Part shown: one piece after another, positions 19,931-28,293 of the stretch
Numbering within the stretch: the stretch's first letter is position 1
Layout: the number at the start of each line of letters is the position of its first letter
The notes under the pieces: generated by a model
Told to the model about the DNA's origin: nothing
What the model saw: only the letters and a program-made list of their open reading frames with translations
Database searches by the model: none
Program-made: the position numbers and the translations under genes
Source: Candidatus Omnitrophota bacterium
Lineage (GTDB): Bacteria > Omnitrophota > JAUWXU01
Assembly (NCBI GenBank): GCA_034717435.1
Contig: JAYELI010000017.1
Span: 1-44,356, forward strand
Length of the DNA: 44,356 bases
Direction of reading: 5' to 3'

Positions 19931-20312
19931 ATATCGTAAATCACAGCGGGGACGGAGATCCGGAGTTGCCAGCAAGGGTTCGACAATTGCTTTTGGCGAG
20001 TACGGGATAAAAGCGTTAGGTAATGTCTGGTTGACGAACATCCAAATTGAAGCTGCCCGGGTAGCCTTGACTAAACACGTCAAGCGGGAAGGAAAGATAT
20101 GGGTAAGGGTTTTTCCCGATAAATCAGTGAGCAAGAAACCAGCAGAAACCAGGATGGGTAAAGGAAAAGGTGAGCCCGAGTATTGGGTATGCGTAATTAA
20201 GCGGGGCAGGATATTATTTGAAATAGATGGTGTGCCCGAGGAGTTGGCTAGAGGAGCAATGAGGACCTGCGCTCATAAACTGCCCTTACGAACTAAATTT
20301 GTCAAAAGATGA
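19905..20312 (+). CDS. rplP: 50S ribosomal protein L16
   Basis: The 135-residue protein binds near the A-site tRNA and 5S r[20 protein letters not shown] and the [17 protein letters not shown] segment are diagnostic. I kept the ATG at 19905 (MALMPKRV) because GAAGGGA lies 9-10 nt upstream; a second ATG at 19914 is possible. The 26-nt overlap with rpsC and the ATGA overlap with rpmC imply coupled translation. Confidence 0.96.
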   Translation: MALMPKRVKYRKSQRGRRSGVASKGSTIAFGEYGIKALGNVWLTNIQIEAARVALTKHVKREGKIWVRVFPDKSVSKKPAETRMGKGKGEPEYWVCVIKRGRILFEIDGVPEELARGAMRTCAHKLPLRTKFVKR

Positions 20313-20518
20313 AAACAGACGAAATCAGACAGTTAGGTACTGCCGAATTAGAACATAAGTTGGCTGAGTTAAAAGAGGAACTTTTCAAGCTGAGGTTCCA
20401 GGCAAAATCAGGCAAGCTTGAAAAGCCCAGCCGGATTAGTGAAGCCAGGCGGATGATAGCCAGGATTTTAACTATTAAGCGCCAGACAGAAAGCGTAAAA
20501 GACCATGACAAAAAATAA
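20309..20518 (+). CDS. rpmC: 50S ribosomal protein L29
   Basis: The 69-residue two-helix protein is at the tunnel exit. [19 protein letters not shown] and the [13 protein letters not shown] helix fit the family. It starts in an ATGA overlap with rplP and overlaps rpsQ by 14 nt. Confidence 0.96.
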   Translation: MKTDEIRQLGTAELEHKLAELKEELFKLRFQAKSGKLEKPSRISEARRMIARILTIKRQTESVKDHDKK

Positions 20519-20780
20519 AAGAGGCCTTCGCAGAGAACAAGTTGGCATAGTAATAAGCGATAAGATGGATAAGACCATTGTTGTGCGGATAGCCAGGTTG
20601 AGCAAGCATCCTGTTTACAACAAGGTCATTACCAAGACCAGCAAATTTAAGGTCCACGATCAGGATAACAAAGCCAGGACCGGGGATAAGGTCAAAATTA
20701 TGGAAACCAGGCCTCTTTCTAAACAGAAAAGATGGAGGTTGGTGGAAGTGGTAAGCACGGAAGAAGCAAGAGGTAAGTAG
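20505..20780 (+). CDS. rpsQ: 30S ribosomal protein S17
   Basis: The 91-residue OB-fold protein has [10 protein letters not shown]-like N-terminal residues, then [21 protein letters not shown] and the [16 protein letters not shown]-terminal strand, all characteristic. The ATG lies inside rpmC (14-nt overlap). A 51-nt spacer follows, with no large inverted repeat, and then rplN. Confidence 0.97.
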   Translation: MTKNKRGLRREQVGIVISDKMDKTIVVRIARLSKHPVYNKVITKTSKFKVHDQDNKARTGDKVKIMETRPLSKQKRWRLVEVVSTEEARGK

Positions 20781-20831
20781 TGATGAGAGGCATAGTAAGA
20801 TTGGCGTATAGTTAGCGAGCAGCGAGAAAAA

Positions 20832-21200
20832 ATGATACAGATGCAGAGCATTTTAGATGTGGCTGATAATACTGGCGTGAAAAAAGTTGGCTGTATTGGG
20901 GTAATCGGCCGTTCCGGGAAAAGATATGCTTCAATAGGAGATATAATTACCTGTGCGGTCAAGGAAGCTACGCCAACAGCAGTAATAAAAAAGGGCGAAG
21001 TGGTAAGGGCTGTGGTGGCCAGGACATGTTTTCCGATTAGGCGCAAAGACGGTTCATATGTAAAGTTTGATTCGAACGCAGTTGTTATTATAGATGCAGA
21101 TGGCAATCCCAAAGGGACAAGGATATTTGGTTCTATTTCCAGGGAACTGAGAGATAAGAATTTTATGAAAATTATCTCTCTTGCTCCGGAAGTAGTGTGA
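20832..21200 (+). CDS. rplN: 50S ribosomal protein L14
   Basis: The 122-residue protein begins [18 protein letters not shown] and has the family signature [33 protein letters not shown] and the [10 protein letters not shown] end. The upstream GCGAGCAGCGAGAAAAA offers only a weak ribosome site. It opens the spc cluster but is only 51 nt from rpsQ, so cotranscription with S10 genes is likely. Confidence 0.98.
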   Translation: MIQMQSILDVADNTGVKKVGCIGVIGRSGKRYASIGDIITCAVKEATPTAVIKKGEVVRAVVARTCFPIRRKDGSYVKFDSNAVVIIDADGNPKGTRIFGSISRELRDKNFMKIISLAPEVV

Positions 21201-21260
21201 GATAATATACAGATCCAAATTCATAATGACCAAAATCTTAGATGGCAGGAGAGATAGATA
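21201..21260 (+). other. rplN-rplX spacer with CCAAATT/AATGACCAA words
   Basis: The 60-nt spacer contains CCAAATTCATAATGACCAAA, which shares AATGACCAA with the leuC-leuD spacer at 33858-33956. No long stem is visible. GGCAGGAGAG before the ATG at 21261 is the ribosome site of rplX. Confidence 0.35.
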
Positions 21261-21572
21261 ATGAGGCATATTAAGCGGAATGATCTGGTTATGGTCATCA
21301 ACGGCGAGGAAAAAAAGGGAACCGGTAAGGTTTTAAAAGTTTTTTCTAAGCAGGGCCGGGCGATAGTGGAAGGTTTAAATATAGTAAAAAAGGCCAGCCG
21401 GCCTACCAAGATAAATCCCCAGGGCGGTATTGTTAAAAAAGAAGGATCTATCCATTTGTCTAATCTGATGTTATTTTGCCCAAAGTGTAAACAGCCTGCT
21501 AAGATCGGTCATAAATTCTTATCCGACGGCGCTAAAGTCAGGACCTGTAAGAAATGCGGGGAGATTATATAA
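21261..21572 (+). CDS. rplX: 50S ribosomal protein L24 (zinc-ribbon form)
   Basis: The 103-residue assembly-initiator protein has the KOW motif near the N-terminus (NDLVMVINGEEKKGTGKVLK). The C-terminus keeps two CxxC pairs (CPKC and CKKC), a zinc-ribbon form. GGCAGGAGAG lies upstream. RplE follows after 17 nt with an AAAAGGTGATAAACA leader. Confidence 0.97.
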   Translation: MRHIKRNDLVMVINGEEKKGTGKVLKVFSKQGRAIVEGLNIVKKASRPTKINPQGGIVKKEGSIHLSNLMLFCPKCKQPAKIGHKFLSDGAKVRTCKKCGEII

Positions 21573-21589
21573 TAAAAAGGTGATAAACA

Positions 21590-22129
21590 ATGGTCAGATT
21601 ATTGGAACTATACAATAACGAGATTATCCCCAAGATGCTGGATAAGTTCGGCTTTAAAAATAAGCTTGCTATTCCCAGGCTGAAAAAGCTGGTTGTCAAT
21701 ATGGGTGTAGGCGAAGGCGCTCAGGATATAAAAATTTTGGAGCAAGCCATGGCCGAATTAGCTATTATTACCGGCCAGAAACCAATAAAAACGCTTGCCA
21801 AAAAAGCAGTGGCTGGCTTTAAAATCAGAGCCGGTGTTCCGGTCGGTTGCAAAGTTACGTTAAGGGGCAGGAAGATGTACGAATTCCTGGATCGTTTGAT
21901 AAATGTTACCTTGCCCCGGGTCAGGGATTTTAGAGGAGTGCCTAAAGGCTCATTTGACAAAAAAGGTAATTACTCTCTAGGAATAAATGAACAAACGATA
22001 TTTCCTGAGATTGATTATGATAAGGTCCAGAGGACTCAGGGTATGGATATAACAGTGGTTTTTACCGGTGATTCGGATAAACAGAACTTTGAATTGTTGC
22101 GGCTGATGGGAATGCCGTTTAGAAAATAA
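21590..22129 (+). CDS. rplE: 50S ribosomal protein L5
   Basis: The 179-residue protein binds 5S rRNA and P-site tRNA. The motifs LKKLVVNMGVGEGAQD, GQKPIKTLAKKAVAGFKIR and GVPVGCKVTLRG are typical, as is the GMDITVVFTGDSD end. AAAAGGTGA is the ribosome site. The downstream spacer contains a small repeat hairpin starting directly after the stop. Confidence 0.98.
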   Translation: MVRLLELYNNEIIPKMLDKFGFKNKLAIPRLKKLVVNMGVGEGAQDIKILEQAMAELAIITGQKPIKTLAKKAVAGFKIRAGVPVGCKVTLRGRKMYEFLDRLINVTLPRVRDFRGVPKGSFDKKGNYSLGINEQTIFPEIDYDKVQRTQGMDITVVFTGDSDKQNFELLRLMGMPFRK

Positions 22130-22173
22130 ACACAGACCTCTGTTTTCTGACCTCTGATTTTTGTAACCTGTGT
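22130..22173 (+). repeat. Word-repeat hairpin between rplE and rpsN
   Basis: ACACAG at 22130-22135 pairs with CTGTGT at 22168-22173. Between them the octamer GACCTCTG occurs twice (GACCTCTG TTTTCT GACCTCTG). The element begins one base after the rplE stop and ends before the AAGGAATGAAGA leader of rpsN. It resembles the larger elements in architecture but is short. Confidence 0.55.
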
Positions 22174-22190
22174 ATAAGAAGGAATGAAGA

Positions 22191-22376
22191 ATGGCTAAGA
22201 AGTCATTGATCGAAAAACAACAACGAAAACCCAAGTTTAAGGTAAGGGCATATAATCGCTGCCGGGTTTGTGGCCGGTCGAGGGGTTATATGCGAAAATT
22301 TGGATTGTGCCGGATATGTTTCCGGGAACTTGCATCTAAGGGAGAAATACCGGGAGTAACCAAGGCGAGCTGGTGA
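22191..22376 (+). CDS. rpsN: 30S ribosomal protein S14, type Z (zinc form)
   Basis: The 61-residue short S14 has CRVC at 24-27 and CRIC at 40-43, the CxxC-x12-CxxC zinc signature of type Z. The [20 protein letters not shown] core and the terminal TKASW are diagnostic. AGAAGGAATGAAGA precedes the ATG. A long family A hairpin separates it from rpsH. Confidence 0.98.
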   Translation: MAKKSLIEKQQRKPKFKVRAYNRCRVCGRSRGYMRKFGLCRICFRELASKGEIPGVTKASW

Positions 22377-22383
22377 AAAACAA

Positions 22384-22526
22384 CATTGCTAAACTGCTAA
22401 ACTGTTAAACCGGAGATTTGTCTTCTAAGTTTTAAAACGCGAATTTTTCATAACAGCCTGCGTTAAAGCATGTTTTCAGAGATTTTCAATTTAACAGTTT
22501 AGCAGTTTAACCATTTAACAATTTAA
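22384..22526 (+). repeat. Octamer-word hairpin cassette (family A) between rpsN and rpsH, 80-nt loop
   Basis: The arms at 22390-22409 and 22490-22509 are perfectly complementary over 20 bp. The 80-nt loop at 22410-22489 differs from all other copies and has its own weak AACGC/GCGTT pairing. The 3' side continues with AACCATTTAACAATTTAA. The ribosome site is AGAGGTAGCTAA, so this copy does not carry the GAGGAGTTAAAC module. Confidence 0.9.
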
Positions 22527-22539
22527 AAGAGGTAGCTAA

Positions 22540-22938
22540 ATGAGTATTACAGATCCAATAGCGGATGGCTTGACCATAATCAGGAATGCCGGCCGGGCCG
22601 GGCACGAAAAAGCCGATATTCCTGCTTCCGGAGTGATGGAAGAGATTGTAAGGATTTTAAAAAAAGAAGGATATATTTCTAATTATAAAAAAATTTCTGA
22701 TAATAAACAGGGGACATTAAGGACTTATTTAAAATTTACTTCCAGGAATAAACCGATTATCAAAAACATTAAAAGGATTTCAAAACCGGGACTGCGTATT
22801 TATGTTAACCGCGGCAAGATACCCACGGTTTTGCAGGGGATGGGAATGAGTATACTTTCAACCTCTAAGGGTGTTTTGACTGGCAAGACTGCCCGAGAAA
22901 AGAAAGTTGGCGGAGAAGTACTGTGCTACGTGTGGTAA
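22540..22938 (+). CDS. rpsH: 30S ribosomal protein S8
   Basis: The 132-residue protein binds the central domain of 16S rRNA. SITDPIADGLTIIRNA, the KPGLRIYVNRGKIPTVLQG region and the C-terminal GEVLCYVW are signatures. AGAGGTAGCTAA is the ribosome site. The stop is immediately followed by a family A hairpin. Confidence 0.98.
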   Translation: MSITDPIADGLTIIRNAGRAGHEKADIPASGVMEEIVRILKKEGYISNYKKISDNKQGTLRTYLKFTSRNKPIIKNIKRISKPGLRIYVNRGKIPTVLQGMGMSILSTSKGVLTGKTAREKKVGGEVLCYVW

Positions 22939-23059
22939 ATTGCTATATTGTTAAACTGTTGAACTGTTAAACTGCTAAACTGTTAAATTGTGACGTGAGA
23001 AAATGCTTAGGATCACAAGTTAGCAATTTAGCCATTTGACAATTTAAATTAGGAGTTAA
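22936..23059 (+). repeat. Octamer-word hairpin cassette (family A) between rpsH and rplF
   Basis: The 5' side is a run of 8-nt words (AAACTGTT, GAACTGTT, AAACTGCT, AAACTGTT, AAATTGTG). The 3' side has AGTTAGCAATTTAGCC and ATTTGACAATTTAAA. TTGTGA and TCACAA close an inner loop whose sequence (ACGTGAGAAAATGCTTAGGA) is homologous to the loop upstream of secY. It ends in TAGGAGTTAAAGACGA before the rplF ATG. Confidence 0.85.
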
Positions 23060-23068
23060 AGACGAAAA

Positions 23069-23605
23069 ATGTCAAGAGTAGGCAAGAATCCGATAAGCAT
23101 TCCGGAGAAGGTTAAGGTTGAAATATCAGGCGCTCATATAAAAGTTAAGGGGCCGCAGGGCGAATTGTCCCGGGATATAAATCTTCGGATGAAGATAGAG
23201 CAGAAGGATAGTCGGATTTTAATTATCAGGTCGTCTGAATCTAAACAGGATTGCTCACTCCATGGCTTGACCAGAAGCTTGATCGCCAATATGATAACCG
23301 GCGTAACCGATCAACACTCTAAAGAGCTTGAAATTCACGGCATGGGTTATCGGGCCCAGCTCAAAGGTCATTTACTCAGTCTGTTATTGGGCTATTCGCA
23401 TCCGATAGATTTTTCTATTCCCGAAGGGATCAAAATAGAAGTGCCCAAGCCCACCAGGATTGTTGTCAAGGGTATTGATAAACAAAAGGTGCATGAAGTA
23501 GCTGCCAAGATCCGCCGTTTTTATGAACCAGAACCCTATAAAGGAAAAGGGGTAAGATATGCCGGAGAATATGTCCGGCGTAAACAGGGTAAGGCTGTTG
23601 CGTAA
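23069..23605 (+). CDS. rplF: 50S ribosomal protein L6
   Basis: The 178-residue protein has the SRVGKNPISIPEKVKVEI start, the duplicated L6 fold and the signature PEPYKGKGVRYAGEYVRRK near the end. The ribosome site AGGAGTTAAAGACGA is from the hairpin cassette. The stop overlaps the rplR start by one base (TAATG). Confidence 0.98.
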   Translation: MSRVGKNPISIPEKVKVEISGAHIKVKGPQGELSRDINLRMKIEQKDSRILIIRSSESKQDCSLHGLTRSLIANMITGVTDQHSKELEIHGMGYRAQLKGHLLSLLLGYSHPIDFSIPEGIKIEVPKPTRIVVKGIDKQKVHEVAAKIRRFYEPEPYKGKGVRYAGEYVRRKQGKAVA

Positions 23606-23970
23606 TGAAAAAGAATAAAAAAGAAATCGCGCTGAAGAAAAGGCACAAGAGGATCAGAAAAAAGATAATCGGGACCGGAATAATTCCCCGGCTTAGCGTG
23701 CACAGGAGCCATCTTAATCTCTATGTTCAGCTGGTAGACGATGTTAAAGGCAAGACCATATTTTCGGCTTCTACCAAAAATGAAAAGTTCAGAAAAAAAA
23801 GCTCTAAAGGCGGCAACATTGAGGCGGCTAAACTTTTGGGCCGGGTCTTGGCCGGAGAGATAAAATCAAAAGGTATTGATAAAGCCGTGTTTGATCGGGG
23901 AGGTTATATTTATCACGGCAGGATAAAAGCCCTGGCTGAATCTCTAAAAGCCAATGGGCTTAAATGTTAA
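23605..23970 (+). CDS. rplR: 50S ribosomal protein L18
   Basis: The 121-residue 5S rRNA-binding protein has the basic N-terminus [15 protein letters not shown], the [18 protein letters not shown] strand and the [21 protein letters not shown]-terminal signature. The start is in a TAATG overlap with rplF and the end overlaps rpsE by 7 nt if the first ATG of rpsE is used. Confidence 0.97.
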   Translation: MKKNKKEIALKKRHKRIRKKIIGTGIIPRLSVHRSHLNLYVQLVDDVKGKTIFSASTKNEKFRKKSSKGGNIEAAKLLGRVLAGEIKSKGIDKAVFDRGGYIYHGRIKALAESLKANGLKC

Positions 23971-24500
23971 AGACTATGAAAAAAACTATCAAAAGAAAAG
24001 AACGGAAAACAGAAGAACAGCTGCCGGAATTGATCGAAAAGGTTATCAACATTAACAGGGTGGCTAAGGTAGTTAAGGGTGGCAGGCGTTTTTCTTTTAA
24101 TGCGCTGGTGGTTGTAGGCAATGGCCGCGGCCGGGTTAACTATAGCCTGGGAAAAGCTAAAGAGGTCAGTAAGGCCATTAAGAAAGCCAGTGATTATGCC
24201 AGAAAAAACATGGTTTCTATCCCGATTAAGGGGACCACTATTCCTCATCAGGTAATAGGACATTTTGGCGCTGCCCGGGTATTGTTAAAGCCTGCTTCTG
24301 AAGGTACAGGGGTAATTGCCGGGGGGCCGGTGCGGGCTGTCTGCGAGTGCTGCGGGATAAAAGATATTTTGACTAAATGCATGAGAACGAAAAATGCGAT
24401 TAACGTAGTCAAGGCAACAATAGAAGGCTTGACCAGCATGACCCTTAACAAACGAGAGGAAAAGGATGTTATCGCAGATACGGAAGAAAAAAAAGCGTAG
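23964..24500 (+). CDS. rpsE: 30S ribosomal protein S5
   Basis: The 178-residue protein has the double-stranded-RNA-binding N-terminal half ([38 protein letters not shown]) and the C-terminal S5 domain ([19 protein letters not shown]). Two ATG codons are possible, 23964 (overlapping rplR) and 23976; neither has a strong ribosome site, and I kept the longer form. It overlaps rplO by 35 nt. No rpmD (L30) gene lies between it and rplO. Confidence 0.95.
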   Translation: MLKTMKKTIKRKERKTEEQLPELIEKVININRVAKVVKGGRRFSFNALVVVGNGRGRVNYSLGKAKEVSKAIKKASDYARKNMVSIPIKGTTIPHQVIGHFGAARVLLKPASEGTGVIAGGPVRAVCECCGIKDILTKCMRTKNAINVVKATIEGLTSMTLNKREEKDVIADTEEKKA

Positions 24501-24891
24501 AGGCCGGGGGATTGGTTCAGGCCATGGCAAGACATCTTGCCGGGGACATAAAGGCCAGAAGGCCCGTTCCGGCGGTGGAGTGCGGCCTGGCTTTGAGGGG
24601 GGACAGATGCCTTTGAGCAGAAGGATTCCCAAAAGAGGTTTTTGCTCCCAGTTTAAGAAGCATTATCAGCTGATTAATCTCGATCAACTCGAGGGTCTTG
24701 ACAAGAACTCAGTGGTTACGCCGGATAGCTTAAAAGAATGCAAGAGTATAAAAAAGATAGATCAGAACATTAAAATTCTGGGTGGGGGCGGACTCTCCAA
24801 GCCATTGACTGTAAAGGCTCATGCTTTTTCTAAAAATGCAAAAGAAAAAATAGAAAAAGCCGGAGGGAAAATTATATTGCTAAATTGTTAA
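24466..24891 (+). CDS. rplO: 50S ribosomal protein L15 (short N-terminus)
   Basis: The 141-residue protein has the [20 protein letters not shown] core and the [17 protein letters not shown] segment. The N-terminal LxxLxP-type segment common in L15 is missing; the protein starts [15 protein letters not shown]. The ATG at 24466 follows AGAGGAAAAGG and lies 35 nt inside rpsE, so the short N-terminus may result from the overlap. The TAA stop is part of the next hairpin stem. Confidence 0.95.
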   Translation: MLSQIRKKKKRRGRGIGSGHGKTSCRGHKGQKARSGGGVRPGFEGGQMPLSRRIPKRGFCSQFKKHYQLINLDQLEGLDKNSVVTPDSLKECKSIKKIDQNIKILGGGGLSKPLTVKAHAFSKNAKEKIEKAGGKIILLNC

Positions 24892-24990
24892 ATTGCTAAA
24901 CTGTTAAATTGTAACGTAAGAAAATACTTAGAATTAGAAGTTAGCAATTTAACTATTTAACAGTTTAGCAATTTAAAAGAGGAGTTAAAC
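24876..24990 (+). repeat. Octamer-word hairpin cassette (family A) between rplO and secY
   Basis: The 21-nt arm at 24888-24908, which contains the rplO stop codon, is perfectly complementary to 24956-24976. The loop (GTAACGTAAGAAAATACTTAG) is homologous to that upstream of rplF. The cassette ends with GAGGAGTTAAACAACGATAA before the secY ATG. Confidence 0.93.
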
Positions 24991-24998
24991 AACGATAA

Positions 24999-26330
24999 AT
25001 GTTAAAAGCGTTAAGTAATGTTTTTAAGATAGCGGATTTAAAAAAGAAAATACTTTTTACATTCGGTTTAATCGCGGTTTATAGAATCGGCGCGTTTATT
25101 CCTACTCCGGGTATTGACGGAAGGGCGTTGGCCCAGTTCTTTGATAATATAGCTAAAACTCAAGGCGGGACATTATTCGGCCTGATGAATATGTTTACTG
25201 GCGGCGCTATGACCAGGATGACGATTTTTGCCCTGGGAATTATGCCTTATATTTCGGCATCGATTATCCTCCAGCTTTTAACAGTAGTCATTCCCCAATT
25301 AGAGAAATTAAGCAAGGAAGGCGAGATTGGCCGGCGCAAATTAACCCAGTATACCCGCTATGGCACGGTCGTACTCTGTATTATCCAATCCTTTTTTATC
25401 AGTTTATGGCTTGAGAACTCTGCCCATTTCCAGGGTATCCAAATCGTTCAATTTCCCGGGTGGTCGTTCAGGCTGCTAACCGTCCTTACCCTGACTGCGG
25501 GTACGACGTTTATTATGTGGGTCGGCGAGCGGATTACTGAACGGGGTATAGGAAACGGGATTTCATTGATAATTACCGCAGGTATTGTTTCAAGAATGCC
25601 GGCTGCGTTTTATCAGCTTTACGTTCTTTTAATCAAGAAACAGGTGGATATCTTGACCGTTGGCTTGATGCTGGTAATGCTATTGGCTGTTATCGTGAGT
25701 ATAATCCTTATTACCCAGGGCCAGCGCCGGATACCTGTTCAATATGCCCGCAGGATCGTCGGCCGCCGGGTTTACGGAGGGCAAAGCACCTATATACCGC
25801 TTCGGGTTAATCAGGCAGGGGTTATCCCGATTATTTTCGCCCAATCGGTTATTCTTTTTCCGGCTACCATTGCCGGGCTCATTCCCGGAAGGGCTGTTCA
25901 GACCATAGCTAACTTGCTGGTGCCAGGCAAGGCTTTTTACGAAATCTTTTATGCGATTATGATAATTTTCTTCTGTTACTTTTACACTGCGATCACTTTT
26001 AATCCGGTAGACATAGCTGACAATATGAAAAGATACGGTGGCTTTGTGCCGGGGATCAGGCCGGGCAGGCCGACGGCGGTTTATTTTGACCATATAATGA
26101 CCAGGATCACCTTAAGCGGTGCTGTATTCCTGGCGATTGTCGCAATACTCCCCCATTTTGTTTCGCAGGGGTTTAAGATACCTTATTTGGTAGCCAGCTT
26201 TTTTGGCGGGACAGGAGTTTTAATTATCATCGGAGTAATCCTGGATACCATGAAACAGATAGAATCCCAGCTTTTAATGCGGCATTACGAAGGTTTTATG
26301 AAAAAAGGAAAGATCAGGGGAAGGCGATAA
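24999..26330 (+). CDS. secY: Preprotein translocase subunit SecY
   Basis: The 443-residue channel protein has ten predicted membrane segments. The plug and pore region (YRIGAFIPTPGID near the start), ERGIGNGISLIITAGIV, the cytoplasmic loop with RRIPVQYARRIVGRR and the late NPVDIADNMKRYGGFVPGIR are all family signatures. The ribosome site is the GAGGAGTTAAAC module. Its partner SecE is encoded at 475-660. A family A hairpin separates it from adk. Confidence 0.98.
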   Translation: MLKALSNVFKIADLKKKILFTFGLIAVYRIGAFIPTPGIDGRALAQFFDNIAKTQGGTLFGLMNMFTGGAMTRMTIFALGIMPYISASIILQLLTVVIPQLEKLSKEGEIGRRKLTQYTRYGTVVLCIIQSFFISLWLENSAHFQGIQIVQFPGWSFRLLTVLTLTAGTTFIMWVGERITERGIGNGISLIITAGIVSRMPAAFYQLYVLLIKKQVDILTVGLMLVMLLAVIVSIILITQGQRRIPVQYARRIVGRRVYGGQSTYIPLRVNQAGVIPIIFAQSVILFPATIAGLIPGRAVQTIANLLVPGKAFYEIFYAIMIIFFCYFYTAITFNPVDIADNMKRYGGFVPGIRPGRPTAVYFDHIMTRITLSGAVFLAIVAILPHFVSQGFKIPYLVASFFGGTGVLIIIGVILDTMKQIESQLLMRHYEGFMKKGKIRGRR

Positions 26331-26430
26331 ATTAAATTGCTAAACTGTTAAATTGCTAAACTGTTAAATTAAAAGATAATTTATATAACAGTTTGACCAT
26401 TTAGCAATATAGCAATTTAGCAATTTAATT
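26330..26430 (+). repeat. Octamer-word hairpin cassette (family A) between secY and adk
   Basis: AATTAAATTGCTAAA at 26330-26344 pairs perfectly over 15 bp with TTTAGCAATTTAATT at 26416-26430. The 5' arm then repeats AAACTGTTAAATTGCT twice, and the 3' arm has several TTTAGCAA words. It begins at the secY stop. AATAAGGAGAAGG follows as ribosome site, without the TTAAACGA part of the module. Confidence 0.88.
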
Positions 26431-26446
26431 AATAAGGAGAAGGCTG

Positions 26447-27112
26447 TTGAATTTAGTGTTGTTAGGCCCGCCGGGAGCGGGCAAAGGGTCACAAGCCGAG
26501 GTTCTTTCTCAAAGGCTCAATATTCCCCATGTTTCTACCGGGGATATACTACGGCAGAATGTTAAGGATGATACATCGATTGGCCGGCGGGCCCGGGAAT
26601 ATATGCAAAAAGGAGAGCTTGTCCCCGACGAAATAGTTATCAAGATGGTAGAGGAATTTATCGGTTCACAATTTCTAAAGAACGGTTTTATTCTGGACGG
26701 TTTTCCCCGGACATTAGAGCAGGCTGAGCGCTTAGACAGGCTCCTGACTAAGTTAAATAAAAAGTTAGACTTGGTTATGGATTTTAAAACCACTAACCCG
26801 GTGATTATTGAACGTCTCTCCGGAAGAAGAATTTGTGAAAACTGCGCTGCAAATTATCATATTAAAAATATCCCTCCTAAGGTAGAAGGCATTTGCGATA
26901 AGTGCGGAGGGAAATTATATCAGCGCAGTGATGATAAACCCGAAACAGTTCTCAGAAGAATAAACTTATATTATAAAGATGCCGCTCCGTTGATTGAGTA
27001 CTATCGTGAAAAAGGAATATTAGAGAGTGTTTGCGGAGATTTAGGAATAGAGGCTCTTTATAAAGTCATAATCGATACCTTTTTAAAAAATCTACTCTAT
27101 GATCCCAATTAA
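26447..27112 (+). CDS. adk: Adenylate kinase (zinc-LID form)
   Basis: The 221-residue enzyme catalyses ATP + AMP = 2 ADP. The P-loop GPPGAGKGS is at 7-15, STGDILR at 30-36, and LDGFPRT at 83-89. The LID carries four cysteines C130, C133, C150 and C153, the zinc-binding form common in Gram-positive bacteria. The start is TTG at 26447 with AAGGAG 8 nt upstream; no ATG is available. The secY-adk-map-infA order is conserved. It overlaps map by 14 nt. Confidence 0.97.
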   Translation: MNLVLLGPPGAGKGSQAEVLSQRLNIPHVSTGDILRQNVKDDTSIGRRAREYMQKGELVPDEIVIKMVEEFIGSQFLKNGFILDGFPRTLEQAERLDRLLTKLNKKLDLVMDFKTTNPVIIERLSGRRICENCAANYHIKNIPPKVEGICDKCGGKLYQRSDDKPETVLRRINLYYKDAAPLIEYYREKGILESVCGDLGIEALYKVIIDTFLKNLLYDPN

Positions 27113-27854
27113 ATCGGCAAGAGAAATCGAATTGATCAAAAATGCGTCCGGAATACTCTTTAAAGTAGCCAGGAAGTTAACTGAATATGTCAAGCCGGGC
27201 ACGAGGACTGAAGATATTGATCAAATAGCCGGAGAGTTGATTATCGAAAATTCGGCCAAACCAGCGTTTTTCGGTTACCGGGGTTTTCCGGGTAATATTT
27301 GTGTTTCCTTAAATGATGAACTGGTGCACGGGATTCCCGGGCCCCGCAGATTAAAAGACGGGGATATAATCAGCATAGATATCGGTGTTGAGCTTGAAGG
27401 ATATTTTAGCGATGGAGCTGTTACTTTGCCGGTGGGCAGGATATCCGAAGAAGCCAAAAAACTGCTTGAAGCTACCAGGAATGCTCTTAAGATAGGTATC
27501 GAGCAAGCCAGACCCGGGAATAGATTGTCGAATTTATCTTGCGCTATTCAGAAATTTATAGAGGCCAGCGGATTTTCAATAGTTCGTGATTTTGTCGGCC
27601 ATGGTATTGGTTCTGAACTGCACGAAGAACCGGCGATACCGAATTTTGGCCAGCCAAATCAGGGCCCGATGTTAGAGCCGGGCATGGTATTGGCCATTGA
27701 ACCAATGGCGACCCAGGGCGGCTGGAAAATTAAGGTGCTGGGTGATCACTGGACAGCTGTAACTTGTGATGGGCTGCTTTCAGCCCACTTTGAAGATACC
27801 GTAGCGGTCACTAAAAATGGGCCGGAAGCATTAATTGGAATGTCAACACTGTGA
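27099..27854 (+). CDS. map: Methionine aminopeptidase, type I
   Basis: The 251-residue enzyme removes N-terminal methionine. The dinuclear metal ligands are visible in ISIDIGVELEGYFSDGAVT (two Asp), FVGHGIGSELHEEP (His), VLAIEPMA (Glu) and HFEDTVAV (Glu). HGIPGP carries the substrate-binding histidine. There is no N-terminal zinc-finger extension. The ATG lies in the end of adk and lacks a clear ribosome site, so coupling to adk is likely. Confidence 0.97.
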   Translation: MIPIKSAREIELIKNASGILFKVARKLTEYVKPGTRTEDIDQIAGELIIENSAKPAFFGYRGFPGNICVSLNDELVHGIPGPRRLKDGDIISIDIGVELEGYFSDGAVTLPVGRISEEAKKLLEATRNALKIGIEQARPGNRLSNLSCAIQKFIEASGFSIVRDFVGHGIGSELHEEPAIPNFGQPNQGPMLEPGMVLAIEPMATQGGWKIKVLGDHWTAVTCDGLLSAHFEDTVAVTKNGPEALIGMSTL

Positions 27855-27901
27855 TATTGGAAGCTCCTTAACTATAAATCAGCTTCGAAAGTTACGAAAA
27901 A
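27855..27901 (+). repeat. GGAAGCT spacer between map and infA, homologous to the ends of the ctp-tsaD spacer
   Basis: After the TGA stop the spacer starts TATTGGAAGCTCCTTAAC and ends ATAAATCAGCTTCGAAAG then TTACGAAAAA. GGAAGCT can pair with AGCTTC. The spacer upstream of tsaD begins with the related TGCTGGAAGCTCGTTTAAC and ends with ATAAACCAGTTTTGAAAG then TTACGAAAAA. No Shine-Dalgarno is visible before the infA ATG. Confidence 0.7.
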
Positions 27902-28120
27902 ATGGCAAAAGAAGAGCATATAGAGGTAGAAGGCACGGTGGTCGAGACATTACCCAATGCCATGTTCAGGGTGGAATTGGAAAACGGCCACAAGATACTG
28001 GCTTATATCTCCGGGAAAATGAGGATGTACTATATAAGGATTCTTGCCGGAGATAAGGTCAAAGTAGAACTTTCTCCTTACGATCTTAGCAGAGGAAGGA
28101 TTACCTACAGGGCAAAATGA
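27902..28120 (+). CDS. infA: Translation initiation factor IF-1
   Basis: The 72-residue OB-fold factor binds the 30S A site during initiation. [37 protein letters not shown] and [18 protein letters not shown] are diagnostic. The start has no Shine-Dalgarno and instead the leader GAAAGTTACGAAAAA, which is also found before tsaD. It ends in an ATGA overlap with rpmJ. Confidence 0.98.
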   Translation: MAKEEHIEVEGTVVETLPNAMFRVELENGHKILAYISGKMRMYYIRILAGDKVKVELSPYDLSRGRITYRAK

Positions 28121-28230
28121 AAGTACGATCTTCGGTTAAAATAATGTGCGCCAAGTGCAAGATTATCAGGCGGAAAGGAGTAGTAAGAGTAATCTGCTCC
28201 AATCCGAAACATAAACAGAGACAGAAATAA
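28117..28230 (+). CDS. rpmJ: 50S ribosomal protein L36 (zinc form)
   Basis: The protein is 37 residues ([20 protein letters not shown]...). The zinc ligands C11, C14, C27 and H32 are all present, the C+ form. The ATG overlaps the infA stop (ATGA). Its place between infA and rpsM is the conserved one. Confidence 0.97.
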   Translation: MKVRSSVKIMCAKCKIIRRKGVVRVICSNPKHKQRQK

Positions 28231-28275
28231 ATTGCTAAACTGTTATAGCAATTTAGCAATTTAGCCATTTAGCAA
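28228..28275 (+). repeat. Minimal octamer-word hairpin (family A) between rpmJ and rpsM
   Basis: ATTGCTAAA at 28231-28239 pairs with TTTAGCAAT at 28252-28260. More 8-nt words (TTTAGCCA, TTTAGCAA) follow. This is the shortest copy of the family. The ribosome site AAGGAGGT comes after it and is stronger than the GAGGAGTTAAAC module. Confidence 0.8.
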
Positions 28276-28293
28276 TATTATTAAGGAGGTAGG

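Noticed and set aside
27835-28056. 73-codon + strand frame overlapping map end and infA
   Set aside because: It is an out-of-frame reading of infA, whose own frame gives a full IF-1 protein.
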